The notes beneath the pieces are model-generated. The model did not search any database and had not been told where the DNA came from. It saw only the letters and a program-made list of their open reading frames with translations. The position numbers and the translations under genes are program-made. This document shows, one piece after another, positions 1 to 8,395 of a stretch of DNA of 64,000 nucleotides (position 1 is its first letter; each line of letters starts with the position of its first letter). Origin of the DNA: Streptomyces spiroverticillatus (lineage in GTDB: Bacteria > Actinomycetota > Actinomycetes > Streptomycetales > Streptomycetaceae); assembly GCA_014650415.1 (NCBI GenBank), contig BMUX01000005.1:372001-436000 (forward strand), in the 5' to 3' direction.

Positions 1-312
1 ATGCCGATCGGTCTGGAGACCACGTACCTCGCCCGGGCCGCCGACTTCGCCGCGCTCGACGCGCAGGAGCTGGCCGGGTCGACGTACGCACGGCTCACCG
101 GACCGCTCGGCGTGACCCTCGCCCGTACCACCGAACGCGTCGAGACCACCCCGATCCCGCTGGAGGCCGCGCAGGCGCTGGACGCGTCGAGCGAGGTCAC
201 GGCGCTGGTGGTGCACCGGGTGACCGTGGACGCGGCCGGCCGCCCCGTCGAGTACTCCCATGTCCTCTACCGGGGCGACCGGATCACGCTCAGCTACACG
301 CTGGAGAGGTGA
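1..312 (+). CDS. GntR-family regulator, UTRA effector-binding part (5' end outside window)
   Basis: This is the C-terminal part of a GntR/HutC-type transcription regulator. The visible 103 residues look like a UTRA ligand-binding domain: the segment around VTALVVHRVTVDAAGRPVEY and the closing YRGDRITLSYTLER are typical of the last strands of that fold. The N-terminal winged helix lies left of the window, so position 1 is a window edge and not a start. The gene is convergent with the small kinase and their stops overlap by 19 nt. UTRA domains usually bind phosphorylated or free sugars. Two GntR-like operator sites near 8.15-8.22 kb suggest that this protein controls the sugar importer. That link is inference; the family assignment is fairly secure. 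Confidence 0.8.
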   Translation: MPIGLETTYLARAADFAALDAQELAGSTYARLTGPLGVTLARTTERVETTPIPLEAAQALDASSEVTALVVHRVTVDAAGRPVEYSHVLYRGDRITLSYTLER

Positions 313-869
313 GCGGCCGGGGTCAGGCCGGTCGCGGCGAGGACCGCGTCCACCGTCTCCGCGACGGTGAGGGTCGCGTTGTCGATCCAGATCCCCTCGC
401 CGCCGAGTTCCGTGCGCATGGCCTCGTCCAGGGGTGACCAGTCGATGTCCAGGACCTTCGCGCGCGTGCGGTTGCGCTGCCAGGCCACCATCGGGCCGGG
501 CGCCAGGAAGACGACGTGCAGCGGTACGGAGGTCAGCGTTTCGCGGTAGAAGTCCAGGTGGGAGCTGCGGACCACCACGTCGTCGAGCACCGGCAGAAAT
601 CCGGCCCGCGCGAAACTGCCCGCCAGCAGGCAGGCGTTGCGGGCCCGCAGGAAGATCTGCCGGTCGGCCTCCGGGGCCGGGGTCGGCGAGGGCCACTGTC
701 CGCCGCTGACGATCATCCCCTGGAGCGCGTCCACCTCCACGTGCGCCGACGCCCCGAACCGTGCGGCCAGCGCGGCGGCCACCGTGGACTTGCCGCTGCC
801 GGGTATGCCGGACAGCAGCACGGCTCCGGGCGCCGGTTCGCGGTCGAGGGGGGTGGGGTTCAGGCTCAC
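294..869 (-). CDS. P-loop kinase / AAA-family nucleotide-binding phosphotransferase
   Basis: A 191-residue P-loop protein. Walker A GIPGSGKST sits near residues 21-29, followed by VEVDALQGM and a LIDxR-like region near NRTRAKVLDIDW. The size and layout resemble small chloramphenicol-phosphotransferase/gluconate-kinase-like proteins that phosphorylate a small molecule with ATP. The GTG start at 869 is chosen because GGAGG lies just upstream and the GTGA overlaps the stop of the upstream phosphodiesterase by 4 nt, implying translational coupling. Open reading continues upstream in this frame but only as a shadow of that gene. Its place beside a sugar importer suggests sugar or sugar-alcohol phosphorylation, but the substrate cannot be read from sequence. 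Confidence 0.8.
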   Translation of the reverse strand: MSLNPTPLDREPAPGAVLLSGIPGSGKSTVAAALAARFGASAHVEVDALQGMIVSGGQWPSPTPAPEADRQIFLRARNACLLAGSFARAGFLPVLDDVVVRSSHLDFYRETLTSVPLHVVFLAPGPMVAWQRNRTRAKVLDIDWSPLDEAMRTELGGEGIWIDNATLTVAETVDAVLAATGLTPAAHLSSV

Positions 870-3121
870 GGGGCCTCCAGGCGTACGTCGAAGACATAGG
901 GAGACGGAGCATATGTGGCGGGGCGGTCGGAGCAGTCGGGGAGGAGGAGGCCGGTGACCTGCGCTTTGGGTGGGAGGGGGACGGTGAGGCGGTAGAGGTG
1001 GAGGGTGCCGTCCGGGGAGGAAGCGGCCACGGGGTGCGGGGAGTCGGGGGCGTCCGTGTCCCAGGCGGGGATGTAGAGGTCGAAGGGGTGGCGGGTGCCG
1101 TCCGCGAGGAGTACGGCGCCGGGGCCGCCGCCGGGGTAGAAGGCGCTGCCGGCGAGGAGGGTGAGGGCGGAGCCCGTACCGGTGAGGCGGATGGCCTGGC
1201 CGCCGCAGAGGACGGCGTCGCCCTCGGTGCCTGGGGTGGTTCCGGCCAGGATTTCCGACGGCCAGGTCCGGCCGCCGCCGTCCGCGTTGCCCGACTCGCC
1301 GGTCGCGGTCCATTGCTTGGCCGCGTTCAGGTCCGGGTGGGGGACGGCCACGACTGTTTCGGCGTACGTTCCGCCGCCCGGCCAGCGGGCCTCGGCGGTC
1401 AGCCAGGAGGGGGTGCGGGGGGCGTCCGACGGGACCTCGACCCGCCACCGGCCGGGGCCGAGCGGCACCGACTTCCAGTCCAGGTCGGAGAACAGGTGCC
1501 AGGTGGTGCCGGGGGGTACGTTGCCGTGTGCCGTGACCAGGATGTCCGTGCCCGGCTCGGGCATGGCGGTGTCCGTGGTCAGGGTGAGGGCTGGGAGGCG
1601 ACCGGACGTCACGTGCACGCCGTCCACTGCGAACCAGCCCGAACCCGTCGTCGTCAGCCGCCAGTGCAGGCGCATCTCGCGGGCGCCCGCAGGCACGTCG
1701 ACGTGCAGGCGGAAGGGGCGGGCGACCGTTTCGGTGCCGTGGTTGGCGGTGTCGTGGGAGGGGCCGAAGCGGAGGAGCGGCTGCTCCGGGCCGTCGTCGA
1801 AGGTGGCGGTCACCGTGGCGTGGCCGTCCGCGTGCTGGCGGTAGTGGGCCATGAACTCGACGGTGAGGGATATCAGTTGGGTTGTGTCGTACGGGGCTGA
1901 GTGCAGCGTCGCGTCGAAGGGCGCCCCGTGGGCGCCGTCGCCCTGGCCGTGCCGGAGTGCAGCGTCGGCCACCGCGAAGACCCCGCGTGCGCGGACGAAG
2001 GTTTCCCGGCCGCGGGCGCGGGCCTGGGCGGTCCAGTGGGGGTCGGTGGTGAAGCGCCAGCCGGATTCGGGGTCGGTCGACCAGCCCGGGGGAGGGGTCG
2101 AGGTGGTGCCGCCGCAGGTGCCGAGGGGGATGAGGAGGGGGTCGTAGGCGGGGGAGAGGGCGGGGAGGAGGGTGTCGAAGGGGTCGGTGGGGAGCGGGAG
2201 TTGGACGGGGCGGCCGTCCAGGCCCCAGGCCGGGTCGAGGGGGACGCCGAGGTGGTGCAGGGCGGTGGGGGCCACGTCGACGGTGCGGACGTCGGGGCGG
2301 GAGGAGCCGGGGGTGATGCCGGTGCCGTGGGCGATGAGGCACCAGCCGCGCTCTGCCGGGGAGGGGCCGTTGTGGACCTCGCCGATGTCCTGGTGGCCGT
2401 GGTCGTTGGTGACCAGGATCAGCCAGTCCTCGTCGTCGTACGTCGGGCGGGCGCGGACGGTGTCGAGGAGGCGGCCGACGGCCCGGTCCACGGCGGCGAG
2501 GCTGTGCGCGTACCGGGGGAGGGAGGCGCCGCCCGCATGGCCGGCCAGGTCCAGGCTGCCGAAGTGGACGAAGAGGAGGTCGGGGGAGTGGGCGGAGAGG
2601 ATCTCGGCTGCCAGCTCGGTGAGTTCGGCGTCCGCCGCGTCGGGGTCGTCCGTGTCGCAGTCGTAGCCGATACGGAGGTCGAGGGCGCCGGAGAGGATCG
2701 GCCCGCCGTACCACTCCTCCTGGTGGAAGGCGGTCCAGCAGGTGAGGGCGGCGGTGGAGTGGCGGGGGTCGTGCTGCTTGAGGCGGGTGAGGAGGTCGGG
2801 GAAGCGGGCGGAGCGGCGGGAGACGAGGTTGCCGTCGCGCACGTTGTTGCGGTCGGGCCAGACGCCGGAGAGGACGGTGGCCCAGCCGGAGCCGGAGCCG
2901 GTGACTCCGGCGGGGGAGCAGTAGAGGGGGGAGACGGCGAACATGCCCTCTCGGGCGAGGTCTTGGAGGTGCGGGGCGCGGGGGACGTGGTCGGGGCGGA
3001 GGCCGTCCAGGCCGAGGAGGAGGACCTTGCGGGGGCTGATGCCGGGCGGGGGTGTAGGGGTGGGGCGGGGGTCGGTGAGGCGGGTGGCGGGGGTGGAGGG
3101 GTAGGTGGGGCGAGGGGGCAT
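866..3121 (-). CDS. Type I phosphodiesterase / nucleotide pyrophosphatase-like protein (alkaline phosphatase superfamily)
   Basis: A 751-residue metal-dependent hydrolase of the alkaline phosphatase superfamily. Metal-site motifs appear in order: LLLGLDGLRPDH (Asp39), a nucleophile region SGWATVLSG (Thr82), FGSLDLAGHAGG, and LVTNDHGHQD. The last third is beta-rich and includes a segment resembling carbohydrate-binding sandwiches (RLHWRLTTTGSGWFAVDG). No signal peptide is visible, so it is probably cytoplasmic. The ATG at 3121 has AGGAAA upstream; a longer in-frame start near 3175 would extend into intergenic sequence. It is coupled to the kinase by a 4-nt overlap. A phosphoesterase plus kinase beside a sugar importer suggests processing of a phosphorylated or nucleotide-linked glycan component (inference). 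Confidence 0.82.
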   Translation of the reverse strand: MPPRPTYPSTPATRLTDPRPTPTPPPGISPRKVLLLGLDGLRPDHVPRAPHLQDLAREGMFAVSPLYCSPAGVTGSGSGWATVLSGVWPDRNNVRDGNLVSRRSARFPDLLTRLKQHDPRHSTAALTCWTAFHQEEWYGGPILSGALDLRIGYDCDTDDPDAADAELTELAAEILSAHSPDLLFVHFGSLDLAGHAGGASLPRYAHSLAAVDRAVGRLLDTVRARPTYDDEDWLILVTNDHGHQDIGEVHNGPSPAERGWCLIAHGTGITPGSSRPDVRTVDVAPTALHHLGVPLDPAWGLDGRPVQLPLPTDPFDTLLPALSPAYDPLLIPLGTCGGTTSTPPPGWSTDPESGWRFTTDPHWTAQARARGRETFVRARGVFAVADAALRHGQGDGAHGAPFDATLHSAPYDTTQLISLTVEFMAHYRQHADGHATVTATFDDGPEQPLLRFGPSHDTANHGTETVARPFRLHVDVPAGAREMRLHWRLTTTGSGWFAVDGVHVTSGRLPALTLTTDTAMPEPGTDILVTAHGNVPPGTTWHLFSDLDWKSVPLGPGRWRVEVPSDAPRTPSWLTAEARWPGGGTYAETVVAVPHPDLNAAKQWTATGESGNADGGGRTWPSEILAGTTPGTEGDAVLCGGQAIRLTGTGSALTLLAGSAFYPGGGPGAVLLADGTRHPFDLYIPAWDTDAPDSPHPVAASSPDGTLHLYRLTVPLPPKAQVTGLLLPDCSDRPATYAPSPYVFDVRLEAP

Positions 3122-3187
3122 GGGGGTTTCCTGGGAGTGTTGGGGGTTTCGCGGCTCTGCTGCGCGGGCGCGCACTTCCTGTGTGGG

Positions 3188-3540
3188 CGTGCCCCTTCAG
3201 GGGCGCGGGGAACTGCGCGACCAGCCACGACGCGCCTGCACGGAACCGGTCCCCTTGCCCCGCGGGTTTAGGTGAAGGGGTGGGGCTGGGGACCTCTTGG
3301 CCCGGCGGGCCGGGGCTTCACCTGCCCGGTGCCGGGAGGCGCCCCGAGGGCCCTGTGGCTGCGCGTGCCCGGCACCCCAGGTGCGGGCAGGGCCGGTGCC
3401 GGGGTGGGCCCGGATCGGGCGGGCCGCCCCCTTGCCCGCCCGTTCCGCCCCCGGGGGCGGCCCCGCCGCCCAAGGGGGCGAGGGAAGAGGGAGGAGGCGG
3501 GCGGCCCCGCCGCCCAAGGGGGCGAGGGGGAAGAGGGGAA
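3188..3540. repeat. Dispersed GC-rich intergenic repeat, copy A
   Basis: This fills most of the 456-nt gap between the phosphodiesterase and the ABC ATPase; no gene is supportable there. It opens with CCCCTTCAGGGGCGCGGGG, then AACTGCGCG and CAGCCACGACGC, and continues through GGGTTTAGGTGAAGGGG into a run rich in GGCGGGC blocks. The same order of blocks recurs at 39167-39470, and parts recur at 51585-51730. From memory, the AACTGCGCG block is a common intergenic sequence in Streptomyces chromosomes with no agreed function. On the minus strand it follows the ATPase stop, so it could act as a 3'-end or terminator region. Confidence 0.75.
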
Positions 3541-3577
3541 GGGGCAGGGCACCTTGGGTGGCAATGAGGGGAGGCCG

Positions 3578-4846
3578 TCAGGCGGGTTGGGGGGTGGTGG
3601 AGTCCGGGGAAGAGGCCTCCGCCCCATGGGTCGCAGCCCCGGGGACGGACCCGGGCGTGGACCCCGAGATGGCCAGGGAGGTGGAAGGGTCGAAGAAGTG
3701 GAGTTCGGGGAGGGAGACCCGGAGGGAGGCCACGTCGCCGTCGCGGAGGCGGGTGCGTTGGTGGACGGTGGCGGTGAGGGTCGCCGCCGCCCCCGTGGGG
3801 TCGTCTTCGACCGTCGCGGAGTCGTCCAGGACCAGGCGGCTCCAGGAGGACGACCCTGGGACCGGGTTGACCAGGAGGGAGACCTCCCGGCCCAGGTCCT
3901 CCCGGAGTCGGACCTCCGCCCGGAGCAGGTCCCCCTCCCGGCCAGGACCCGCGAACTCCTCGTCCTGGAGGTGTTCGGGGCGGATGCCGACGACGACCTC
4001 CCGGCCGGCGTAGGAGGGCAGGTCCGGGTGCCGGGCCAGGACCTCCGGGGTCACCGTCAGCCGCGACCCGCCGAGCGCCACGGCCAGGGCGTCTCCGTCC
4101 CGGACGAGTTCGGCCCGTACGAGATTCATCGGCGGCGCCCCGATGAAGCTCGCCACGAAGAGGTCGGCCGGGGCGTCGTACAGGGAGGTCGGGGAGCCGA
4201 CCTGCCGGATGCGGCCCTTGCTCATGACGACCACCTGGTCGCCCATGGTCATGGCCTCGGTCTGGTCGTGGGTGACGTACAGGGTGGTGGTCCCCGTGCG
4301 GCGCTGGATCAGGGAGATTTCCGCGCGCATCTGGACGCGGAGCTTCGCGTCGAGGTTGGAGAGGGGTTCGTCCATGAGGAAGGCCTCGGGGGAGCGGACG
4401 ATCGCCCGGCCCATCGCCACGCGCTGGCGCTGGCCGCCGGAGAGGTTGGCGGGGCGGCGGTCGAGGAAGGGGGTGAGGCCCAGGATCTCCGCCGCCTCGC
4501 GGGTCCGCTTCTCCCGTTCCGGCTTGGGGACCTTCCGGGCCCGCATCCCGAAGGCGATGTTGTCGGCGACCGTCATGTGCGGGTAGAGCGCGTAGTTCTG
4601 GAAGACCATCGCGAGGTTGCGGTCGGCGGCGGCCGTCTTGTTGACCGGGGTGTCGCCGATGCGGACCTCGCCGCCGGTGATCTCCTCCAGGCCCGCCACC
4701 ATCCGCAGCAGGGTCGACTTGCCGCAGCCGGACGGGCCGACGAGCACCGTGAAGGAGCCGTCCGGGACGGTCAGGTCGATGCCGGTGACGGCGCTGGTGC
4801 CGTCCGGGTAGGTCTTGACGACGTCCCGCAGTTCTATCGCGCTCAT
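3578..4846 (-). CDS. Carbohydrate ABC transporter ATP-binding protein (MalK/UgpC/MsiK type)
   Basis: A 422-residue ATPase that powers the adjacent permeases. Walker A GPSGCGKST is at residues 37-45, the signature LSGGQRQR near 134, Walker B LMDEPLSNLDAKLR near 155, and the switch His in LYVTHDQTEAMTM. The C-terminal 150 residues carry the TOBE/MalK regulatory region (VVVGIRPEHL). The ATG at 4846 is the natural start. Many Streptomyces sugar importers lack an ATPase and share MsiK; here the ATPase is encoded with its permeases, 55 nt after the MalG-type permease stop. The extended TOBE part suggests the sugar-uptake (CUT1) class. Confidence 0.93.
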   Translation of the reverse strand: MSAIELRDVVKTYPDGTSAVTGIDLTVPDGSFTVLVGPSGCGKSTLLRMVAGLEEITGGEVRIGDTPVNKTAAADRNLAMVFQNYALYPHMTVADNIAFGMRARKVPKPEREKRTREAAEILGLTPFLDRRPANLSGGQRQRVAMGRAIVRSPEAFLMDEPLSNLDAKLRVQMRAEISLIQRRTGTTTLYVTHDQTEAMTMGDQVVVMSKGRIRQVGSPTSLYDAPADLFVASFIGAPPMNLVRAELVRDGDALAVALGGSRLTVTPEVLARHPDLPSYAGREVVVGIRPEHLQDEEFAGPGREGDLLRAEVRLREDLGREVSLLVNPVPGSSSWSRLVLDDSATVEDDPTGAAATLTATVHQRTRLRDGDVASLRVSLPELHFFDPSTSLAISGSTPGSVPGAATHGAEASSPDSTTPQPA

Positions 4847-4901
4847 GAAGAGAACACCCCAAACACTTCAGACACTTCGAAGTCGGTCACAGGTAAAGGA
4901 G

Positions 4902-5852
4902 TTACTTGCCGCTGCCCAGCGTCAGACCCTCGATGATCTTGTTGGAGAGCCATGCGTACAGGACGAGGAGCGGCAGCAGGGAGATCACCACCCCGGCGAA
5001 CAGCGCGGTCCAGTTGGTGTTGTAACGCATGTTCCCGTAGAGGTTCAGCAGGCCGATCGTCAGCGTGTACTTCTTGTCGTCGCCCAGGAAGGTCAGCGCG
5101 ATCAGGAACTCGTTCCACAGGCCGATCGCCGTGATGATCGCGGCCGTCGAGAGACCCGGTCTGGCCAGCGGCAGCATCACCGTGAAGAAGGTCCGCAGGG
5201 TTTTGGAGCCGTCCATCGCCGCCGCCTCCTCCAGCTCGCCCGGCAGCGACCGGAAGAAGCTGACCAGCAGGAAGGTGGTGAAGGGGATGTTCATGCCGAC
5301 GTAGATGAGGATGACGCCCCAGAGGCTGTTGATCATCCCGATCTTGCTGTACGCGAGGTAGATCGGTACGAAGAGGACCTGCACCGGCACCCCGACCGCC
5401 GCCGCCAGCACGAAGGTCAGCGTCCCCGAGCCCCGGAACTTCCACCGGGCCAGCGCGTACGCGCACGGCGCCGACACCGCCACCACCAGCATCGTCGAGA
5501 CCGACACGACGAAGACGGTGTTGAGGAACGCGTCCGTGAGGTTGAAGAGCTGCACGGCGTCCACGTACGACTGCACGCGCGGCGACGTCGGCACCGACCA
5601 GGGGCTGGTGAAGACGGTCGCCTCGTCCTTGAACGACGCGACCACCAGCCACAGCCCGAGGATCAGGGTGCCCACCACCCACACCCACACGAACAGCCGC
5701 CCCGCGAAGAAGGCGACGTCCGTCACCGAGCGGCGGGCCCGCGAACGGGGCCCCTCGCGGGCGGGGCCTCGTACCGCATCAACGGGCTTCTCCAGTTGAG
5801 TGGTTGACACGCTCGCCTCGGTCTCCTTCGTGAGTGCCGTCAGTGCCCGCAC
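4902..5852 (-). CDS. Carbohydrate ABC transporter permease, MalG type
   Basis: A 316-residue inner-membrane permease of the CUT1 family with about six transmembrane helices. The first is near FAGRLFVWVWVVGTLILGLW. The cytoplasmic EAA loop is EAAAMDGSKTLRTFFTVMLP, which contacts the ATPase. The GTG at 5852 shares one base with the TAG stop of the upstream permease, an arrangement typical of translational coupling. A second GTG (VSTTQLEK) 45 nt downstream is possible. It should import an oligosaccharide with its MalF partner and the lipoprotein. Confidence 0.92.
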   Translation of the reverse strand: MRALTALTKETEASVSTTQLEKPVDAVRGPAREGPRSRARRSVTDVAFFAGRLFVWVWVVGTLILGLWLVVASFKDEATVFTSPWSVPTSPRVQSYVDAVQLFNLTDAFLNTVFVVSVSTMLVVAVSAPCAYALARWKFRGSGTLTFVLAAAVGVPVQVLFVPIYLAYSKIGMINSLWGVILIYVGMNIPFTTFLLVSFFRSLPGELEEAAAMDGSKTLRTFFTVMLPLARPGLSTAAIITAIGLWNEFLIALTFLGDDKKYTLTIGLLNLYGNMRYNTNWTALFAGVVISLLPLLVLYAWLSNKIIEGLTLGSGK

Positions 5853-6739
5853 TAGAACTGCACCGCCTCACGCCGGAAGGCCCGCCTGATCAGCGCCACG
5901 CTCACCGCGACCAGCAGCATCAGCATCACGGCGATGGCGCAGCCGTAGCCGTAGCTGAGGGAGCCGTTCAGCGGGTCGAAGGTCTCCAGGTAGAGGTAGA
6001 TGGCGGGGGTCCAGGTGCGCTTGTCGGGGGTGGCTCCGGCTCCGGAGAAGGCGAAGATGAAGCCGAAGGTGTTGATCGCGCCGATCACCCACAGCACGGC
6101 GGCCGTGCCGATGACGTCCCAGGTCATGGGGATGGTGACGCGGACGAACTGGTGCCAGCGGGAGGCGCCCTCCAGCTCCGCCGCCTCGTAGTAGTGCGCG
6201 GGGATGCGGTCCACGCCCGCGCACAGCAGCGTCGTGTAGAAGCCGGTGCTCAGCCAGATCAGGCCGATCACGACGCTGGTGAAGATCCAGTCGGGGCCGA
6301 GCCAGACCCGCTTGAGCGCGCCCGCCCCCACCAGGTCGAGGAAGCTGTTGAGCAGCCCGGTCTGCGGGTTGAGCAGCACGCCCCACAGGATGGCGAGTGC
6401 GACCGGGATGACGATGTACGGGGCGAACATGACGGCCCGCGCGAACCGCTTGAACCGCATCTCGCGCAGGATCGTCATGAACAGGAAGCTGATCGCGAAG
6501 ACGGCCGCGCCCCCGATGAAGAGGATCTTCAGCATCACCCAGAAGGTGTCGATGAAGTACGGGTCCTTGAGCAGCCGGGTGTAGTTGGCGAGGCCGATGA
6601 ACTTGCTGTCCTCGTCGACGCCCTGTTCGTCGGTGAGCGAGACCCACAGGGTCGCGACCACCGGGGCGCCGAAGAACACGGCCAGCCACAGCACCGCCGG
6701 CCCGACGAACAGCAGGGTCGTCCATCGGCTTCGTTGCAC
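5852..6739 (-). CDS. Carbohydrate ABC transporter permease, MalF type
   Basis: A 295-residue CUT1 permease. Transmembrane segments start with LLFVGPAVLWLAVFFGAP, and the EAA loop reads EAAELEGASRWHQFVRVTIP. The GTG at 6739 follows a purine-rich GGAAGAG stretch. It is the second gene of the importer operon, 33 nt after the lipoprotein stop and overlapping the next permease by one base. The missing long MalF-type N-terminal extension is normal for actinobacterial homologues. Confidence 0.92.
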   Translation of the reverse strand: MQRSRWTTLLFVGPAVLWLAVFFGAPVVATLWVSLTDEQGVDEDSKFIGLANYTRLLKDPYFIDTFWVMLKILFIGGAAVFAISFLFMTILREMRFKRFARAVMFAPYIVIPVALAILWGVLLNPQTGLLNSFLDLVGAGALKRVWLGPDWIFTSVVIGLIWLSTGFYTTLLCAGVDRIPAHYYEAAELEGASRWHQFVRVTIPMTWDVIGTAAVLWVIGAINTFGFIFAFSGAGATPDKRTWTPAIYLYLETFDPLNGSLSYGYGCAIAVMLMLLVAVSVALIRRAFRREAVQF

Positions 6740-6772
6740 GGTTCTCTTCCTTTCCTCGGCAGTACCGCGGGA

Positions 6773-8095
6773 TCAGCGCTGCGTCGCCCAGAACTCCTTG
6801 GACGCCTTCGCCAGCTTGTCCAGGAAGTCGGGGGTGGTCTGCTTGCCGACGGACTTGAAGAAGTCGCCGTACACCGGGTCGATGACCTTGGTGATGTAGT
6901 CGGCCGGTGCGGTGCGTTCCAGGTTGCCCAGACGGGGCATGACCTTGGGGTTCTTCGCCAGCAGCGCCGTGACGTCCGCGAGCAGTGCGGGCGGGGTGAC
7001 GTCGGTGCGCGGGGTGAGGGTCTTCGCGGTGTCCGAGAAGCCCTGCATCGTGGCCTTGCCGTAGAGGTGGGCCAGGAACTTCTTCGCGGCGTCCTTGTGC
7101 TTGGCCGCCTGCGGCACCACCCAGGACGTGGTGTCGGCCTCGACCAGGTCGTCGCCGGGGCCGCCCACGTTCGGGAACGGGGTGTAGCGGATCTTCGCGT
7201 CGGCCGCGCGGACCTTGTCGGTCTCCTTGGGCATCCAGGAGAAGTTCAGCGCGTACCCGCCCTTGCCCTGCGCCCACGCGTTCTGCGCGGCGGGGAAGGT
7301 GGTGCCCTCGTAGCCCTTGTTGAGGGCTCCGGCCGAGGTCAGGGCGCGGACCTGGTCGGCGGCCTTCTGGTAGACCTCGCCCTTCCAGGTCTCGCCGGTC
7401 TTGTCGGTGGCGGCCTTGGCCATGGCGTCGGGGCCGCCGTAGCGGGCCACCAGGTTGACGAACCAGAAGAAGTTGTAGCCCGCGACCGAGCCGTCCTGCT
7501 GGACCAGCGGCTGTCCGTCGGCCTTGAACCTGGCCGCCTGTGCGGTGAATTCGGGCCACTGGGCCGGGGGCTTGAGGTCGCGCGAGGCGAGCTGCTTCTC
7601 CTGGTACCACAGGCCGCCGACCACGTATTCGTACGGTGCGGCGTACGCCTTGCCCTCGGCGGTGTTGAGGGTCTTCAGCCCGTCGGGGATCACCTCGCCG
7701 ACCGTCTTCGTCTCGCCGGGGATCTTCATCCCGTACAGGTCGTCGAGGGGCTCCAGCTTGAACTGCTTGAGGCGCATGGTGCCGCCCTCGATGATGTCGG
7801 GCGCGTTGCGGGCCTTGATCTGGTTGAGGATCTTGGCGTCGTTGTTGCGGCCCGCGTAGGTGGCCTTGACCTTGATGCCGGGGTTGGCCTTCTCGAACGC
7901 GGCGATGGCCTTGTTGATGACCTGGGCCTCGGGGTCCTGCGGGTTCCACTGCGAGACGTAGTCGACGGTCGAATCGCCGCCGGCCGAGTCCGTTCCCTCG
8001 CCGCACGCGGTGAGGGAGGCGGCCAGGGCCGCCGTGGTCAGAGCGACCAGGGCGGTGCGGCGGCGGGTGGTGAAGAGGGTGCGCGAGGGGGACAT
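6773..8095 (-). CDS. Extracellular solute-binding lipoprotein of sugar ABC transporter
   Basis: A 440-residue type 1 substrate-binding protein. The N-terminus (MSPSRTLFTTRRRT) is a twin-basic signal peptide followed by a hydrophobic run and a lipobox LTAC at about residue 30, so it should be a membrane-anchored lipoprotein capturing the ligand outside the cell. ATG 8095 is preceded by GAAGGG at good spacing; in-frame codons further upstream lie in the promoter/operator. It is the first gene of the importer operon and is divergent from the DUF5107 gene. The ligand is unknown; a beta-glucan or galactan oligosaccharide fits the nearby GH16 enzyme (inference). Confidence 0.92.
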   Translation of the reverse strand: MSPSRTLFTTRRRTALVALTTAALAASLTACGEGTDSAGGDSTVDYVSQWNPQDPEAQVINKAIAAFEKANPGIKVKATYAGRNNDAKILNQIKARNAPDIIEGGTMRLKQFKLEPLDDLYGMKIPGETKTVGEVIPDGLKTLNTAEGKAYAAPYEYVVGGLWYQEKQLASRDLKPPAQWPEFTAQAARFKADGQPLVQQDGSVAGYNFFWFVNLVARYGGPDAMAKAATDKTGETWKGEVYQKAADQVRALTSAGALNKGYEGTTFPAAQNAWAQGKGGYALNFSWMPKETDKVRAADAKIRYTPFPNVGGPGDDLVEADTTSWVVPQAAKHKDAAKKFLAHLYGKATMQGFSDTAKTLTPRTDVTPPALLADVTALLAKNPKVMPRLGNLERTAPADYITKVIDPVYGDFFKSVGKQTTPDFLDKLAKASKEFWATQR

Positions 8096-8149
8096 GGGAT
8101 GCCCTTCGAGAGGGGTGAGGGACCTCAACCGATCGGATCCGGACGGAGA

Positions 8150-8216
8150 TTGACCAGACAAGTGGGCCCGTCGGGCGACGTGGCTGATTCTGCGGATCGC
8201 GCACTTGTCTAGTCAA
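8150..8216. promoter_or_regulatory. Paired GntR-like operators upstream of sugar importer
   Basis: TTGACCAGACAAGTG (8150-8164) faces its near-exact reverse complement CACTTGTCTAGTCAA (8202-8216), 14 of 15 positions matching. Each element contains TTGWCTAGWCAA, itself almost palindromic and similar to DasR/YvoA-class sites (TGGTCTAGACCA). Centres are 52 bp apart, about five helical turns, so both face the same side of the helix. The right site covers the predicted -35 and the left one lies just downstream of the predicted start. The partial GntR regulator at position 1 is the natural candidate binder. Confidence 0.7.
8187..8216 (-). promoter_or_regulatory. Predicted promoter of the importer operon
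   Basis: On the minus strand TTGACT (8216-8211) and CAGAAT (8192-8187) are separated by 18 bp, giving a plausible sigma-70-type promoter with a start near 8180 and a leader of about 85 nt. The -35 hexamer lies inside the right GntR-like operator, so binding would occlude RNA polymerase. Confidence 0.5.
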
Positions 8217-8395
8217 TAGCTCGCGGGTTAACTTCCTCTACGAACCAGCCCACTTGACGCATCCAGATCCGTCCCGACGTCAACTCCCGCCCAGGTCAAG
8301 GGGGTTGTACGGCTCGCTCAGGCCGGTGCCCCATCCGATCGCCCCGCTCTGTTCGCCGGCGGTGCGCTGCCCGAAACCGGTGGTGTTGACCCTCC

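Noticed and set aside
3272..4936. A 554-codon plus-strand frame opposite the ABC ATPase
   Set aside because: The minus strand carries a complete MalK-type ATPase with all motifs in order.
5834..8212. A 790-codon plus-strand frame and other long antisense frames across the importer genes
   Set aside because: Opposite strands encode unmistakable ABC permeases and a lipoprotein; these frames are composition artefacts.
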